Part shown: positions 62,920 to 64,000 of the stretch, one piece after another
How positions within the stretch are numbered: position 1 is the first letter of the stretch
Layout: the number at the start of each line of letters is the position of its first letter
From: Arenimonas metalli CF5-1
GTDB lineage: Bacteria; Pseudomonadota; Gammaproteobacteria; Xanthomonadales; Xanthomonadaceae
Assembly: GCF_000747155.1 (NCBI RefSeq)
Contig: NZ_AVCK01000055.1
Coordinates: forward strand, 186,001-250,000
Length of the DNA: 64,000 nt
Reading direction: 5' to 3'
Translations under genes and position numbers: made by a program
The notes under the pieces: generated by a model
The model's input: only the letters and a program-made list of their open reading frames with translations
Database searches by the model: none
What the model was told of the DNA's origin: nothing

Positions 62920-64000
62920 ATGGCCAGCGCGGGTGCGCCGCAGGCGCTGACCACCGACGAAGCGAAGCAGCTCGAAGCGGCGATCGCCCTGATGCGCGAA
63001 GGCAAGGCCGACCAGGCCCTGCGACGCGTCGATGACCTCCTGGCCAAGGTGCCGCGTTCGCCCGACGCGCACCAGCTGATGGCGATGTGCCAGTCCGAGC
63101 TCGGCGAATATGCGCTGGCCGAGCGCAGCTTCCGGCGCGCGCTCGAGCTTGCGCCGGACCAGCCCTTGCTGCTGGTGAACCTGGCGACCCTCCTGCGCAA
63201 GGTCGCGCGGGTGCCGGAGGCGCTGGTGCTGTTCCAGCGCGCCACGGAAGTCGCGCCGGGCTTCGGCAAGGCCTGGCTGGAGCTGGGCAACACCCTGTTC
63301 GACCTCGGCCTACCCGACAAGGCGGTGCCGGCACTCGAGCGCGCGGTGCAGGTACAGCCGGAATCGGTGATGGGCTGGAGCGCGCTCGGCAGTGCCTATC
63401 GGGTCGTCGAGCAGTGGGAGTCGGCCGAAGCGGCCTTCCTGAGGGCACTGAAGCTGGCGCCGGGCTACAGCGCCGGGTGGGTCAACCTGGGCGCGCTGAT
63501 GCGCCTGCGCGGCCGCGCCGACGAGGCGATCGCCTGCTTCGAGCGCGCGGCGATCGCGGGTTACCAGGGTCCGGAACTCGCCGATGCCATGGCCGGCGCG
63601 CTGCTCGACCAGGGGCACGCGGACAAGGCGCTGGAGCAGGCCAGTCGCGTCGCCGAGGCGCATCCGGATTTCGTGCCCGGCCACGTCACGCTGGCCCATT
63701 TGCTCTGGGAGTACGGCCCGCGCCTGGCGCCCGGCCGCGATGCGATCGAGACCTTCCGCGCCACCTTGCAGTCCCGGCCCGACGACGCCGCGCTGTCGCA
63801 CGAGTTCGCCCGGTTCCTGCTGGCGGCCGGGCGCGCCGAGGACGCCCTCGACGTCGTCCGCCGGCTGCGCCTCAAGCGTGACCTGCCGGCGCTGGGCCTG
63901 ATGGAGGCGCAGGCGCTGGACGACCTGGGCTACGCCGGCCGTGCACGCCAGGCGTACGAGGCCCTGGAAAACGGGCCGCTGGCGAACGTGCCGGCCTTCC
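62920..64000 (+). CDS. TPR protein, partial at window end
   Basis: The frame from ATG 62920 is open to the window end, about 360 residues. It contains at least eight TPR-like units, for example AHQLMAMCQSELGEYALAERSFRRALELAP and AWLELGNTLFDLGLPDKAVPALERAVQVQP. The missing C-terminal part could be a sulfotransferase or 2OG-Fe(II) oxygenase-type domain, as in related xanthomonad proteins, but nothing in the window shows this. It is set 4 bases after the upstream small gene and probably cotranscribed. Confidence 0.85.
   Translation, partial: MASAGAPQALTTDEAKQLEAAIALMREGKADQALRRVDDLLAKVPRSPDAHQLMAMCQSELGEYALAERSFRRALELAPDQPLLLVNLATLLRKVARVPEALVLFQRATEVAPGFGKAWLELGNTLFDLGLPDKAVPALERAVQVQPESVMGWSALGSAYRVVEQWESAEAAFLRALKLAPGYSAGWVNLGALMRLRGRADEAIACFERAAIAGYQGPELADAMAGALLDQGHADKALEQASRVAEAHPDFVPGHVTLAHLLWEYGPRLAPGRDAIETFRATLQSRPDDAALSHEFARFLLAAGRAEDALDVVRRLRLKRDLPALGLMEAQALDDLGYAGRARQAYEALENGPLANVPAF

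Overview
The window looks like a chromosomal segment of a high-GC gammaproteobacterium of the Xanthomonadaceae/Lysobacterales (Lysobacter, Luteimonas or Arenimonas type). This is inference from a very high GC content, a ColR/ColS-like two-component pair, a GTP-dependent PEP carboxykinase, an OlsF-like ornithine lipid synthase, TPR-sulfotransferases and many short palindromic repeats. No species call is possible from the sequence alone. Nearly all genes are ordinary core or niche genes. No prophage, complete insertion sequence, CRISPR array or transposase gene was seen.

Layout. 1-6.2 kb: end of a FAH-family gene, a Rieske protein, an SLC13 permease, trmB, thiG and thiS, tRNA-Gly(CCC), and a retropepsin-like protease overlapping rimK. 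6.2-15.6 kb: colR/colS-like genes, ilvE, and a methionine-cycle block (metF, ahcY, metK) interrupted by a DUF3228 gene and a ParE-type toxin-antitoxin pair; ahcY has a convincing SAH riboswitch. 15.7-27.4 kb: olsF-like with an LpxH-like phosphoesterase, a YdjM-like membrane protein, a secreted tandem-repeat/beta-lactamase-fold protein, dusB, yegP, nucleoside transport with ribokinase, a diguanylate cyclase, and a GDT1-family Mn2+ exporter behind a yybP-ykoY (Mn2+) riboswitch. 27.4-31.9 kb: two Sel1-like paralogues and an ECF sigma / anti-sigma / PDZ-protein operon. 32-37 kb: a FecA-like TonB receptor divergent from a ferric-iron ABC binding protein and permease, with Fur-box-like sites between them. 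37-40.7 kb: gcvT, gcvH, a candidate small RNA, a histone H1-like gene and a roughly 0.65 kb imperfect inverted duplication. 40.7-50.6 kb: a serine hydrolase, lemA with an M48 protease, a GMC oxidoreductase, an ATP/ADP-translocase-like carrier, and the formaldehyde pair frmA-frmB. 50.6-57.7 kb: an alpha/beta hydrolase-fadE operon divergent from a TetR gene, with two near-identical 18-bp palindromes in or beside the shared control region, then pckG and a histone-deacetylase-family gene. 57.7-64 kb: a second ECF sigma / anti-sigma / DUF4097 operon, a TPR-sulfotransferase, a methyltransferase, and a TPR gene running off the end.

What ties the window together is RNA- and repeat-level regulation. 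There are two riboswitches. There are seven dimeric and one monomeric copies of a REP-like palindrome whose stem arms covary. There are two CACGGAT-type inverted repeats and several GGGGTCAG-type palindromes, one of which sits in frame inside a gene. The most useful leads are the repeat covariation, the self-derived TetR operator, the paired sigma/anti-sigma modules, the large inverted duplication and two candidate small RNAs.
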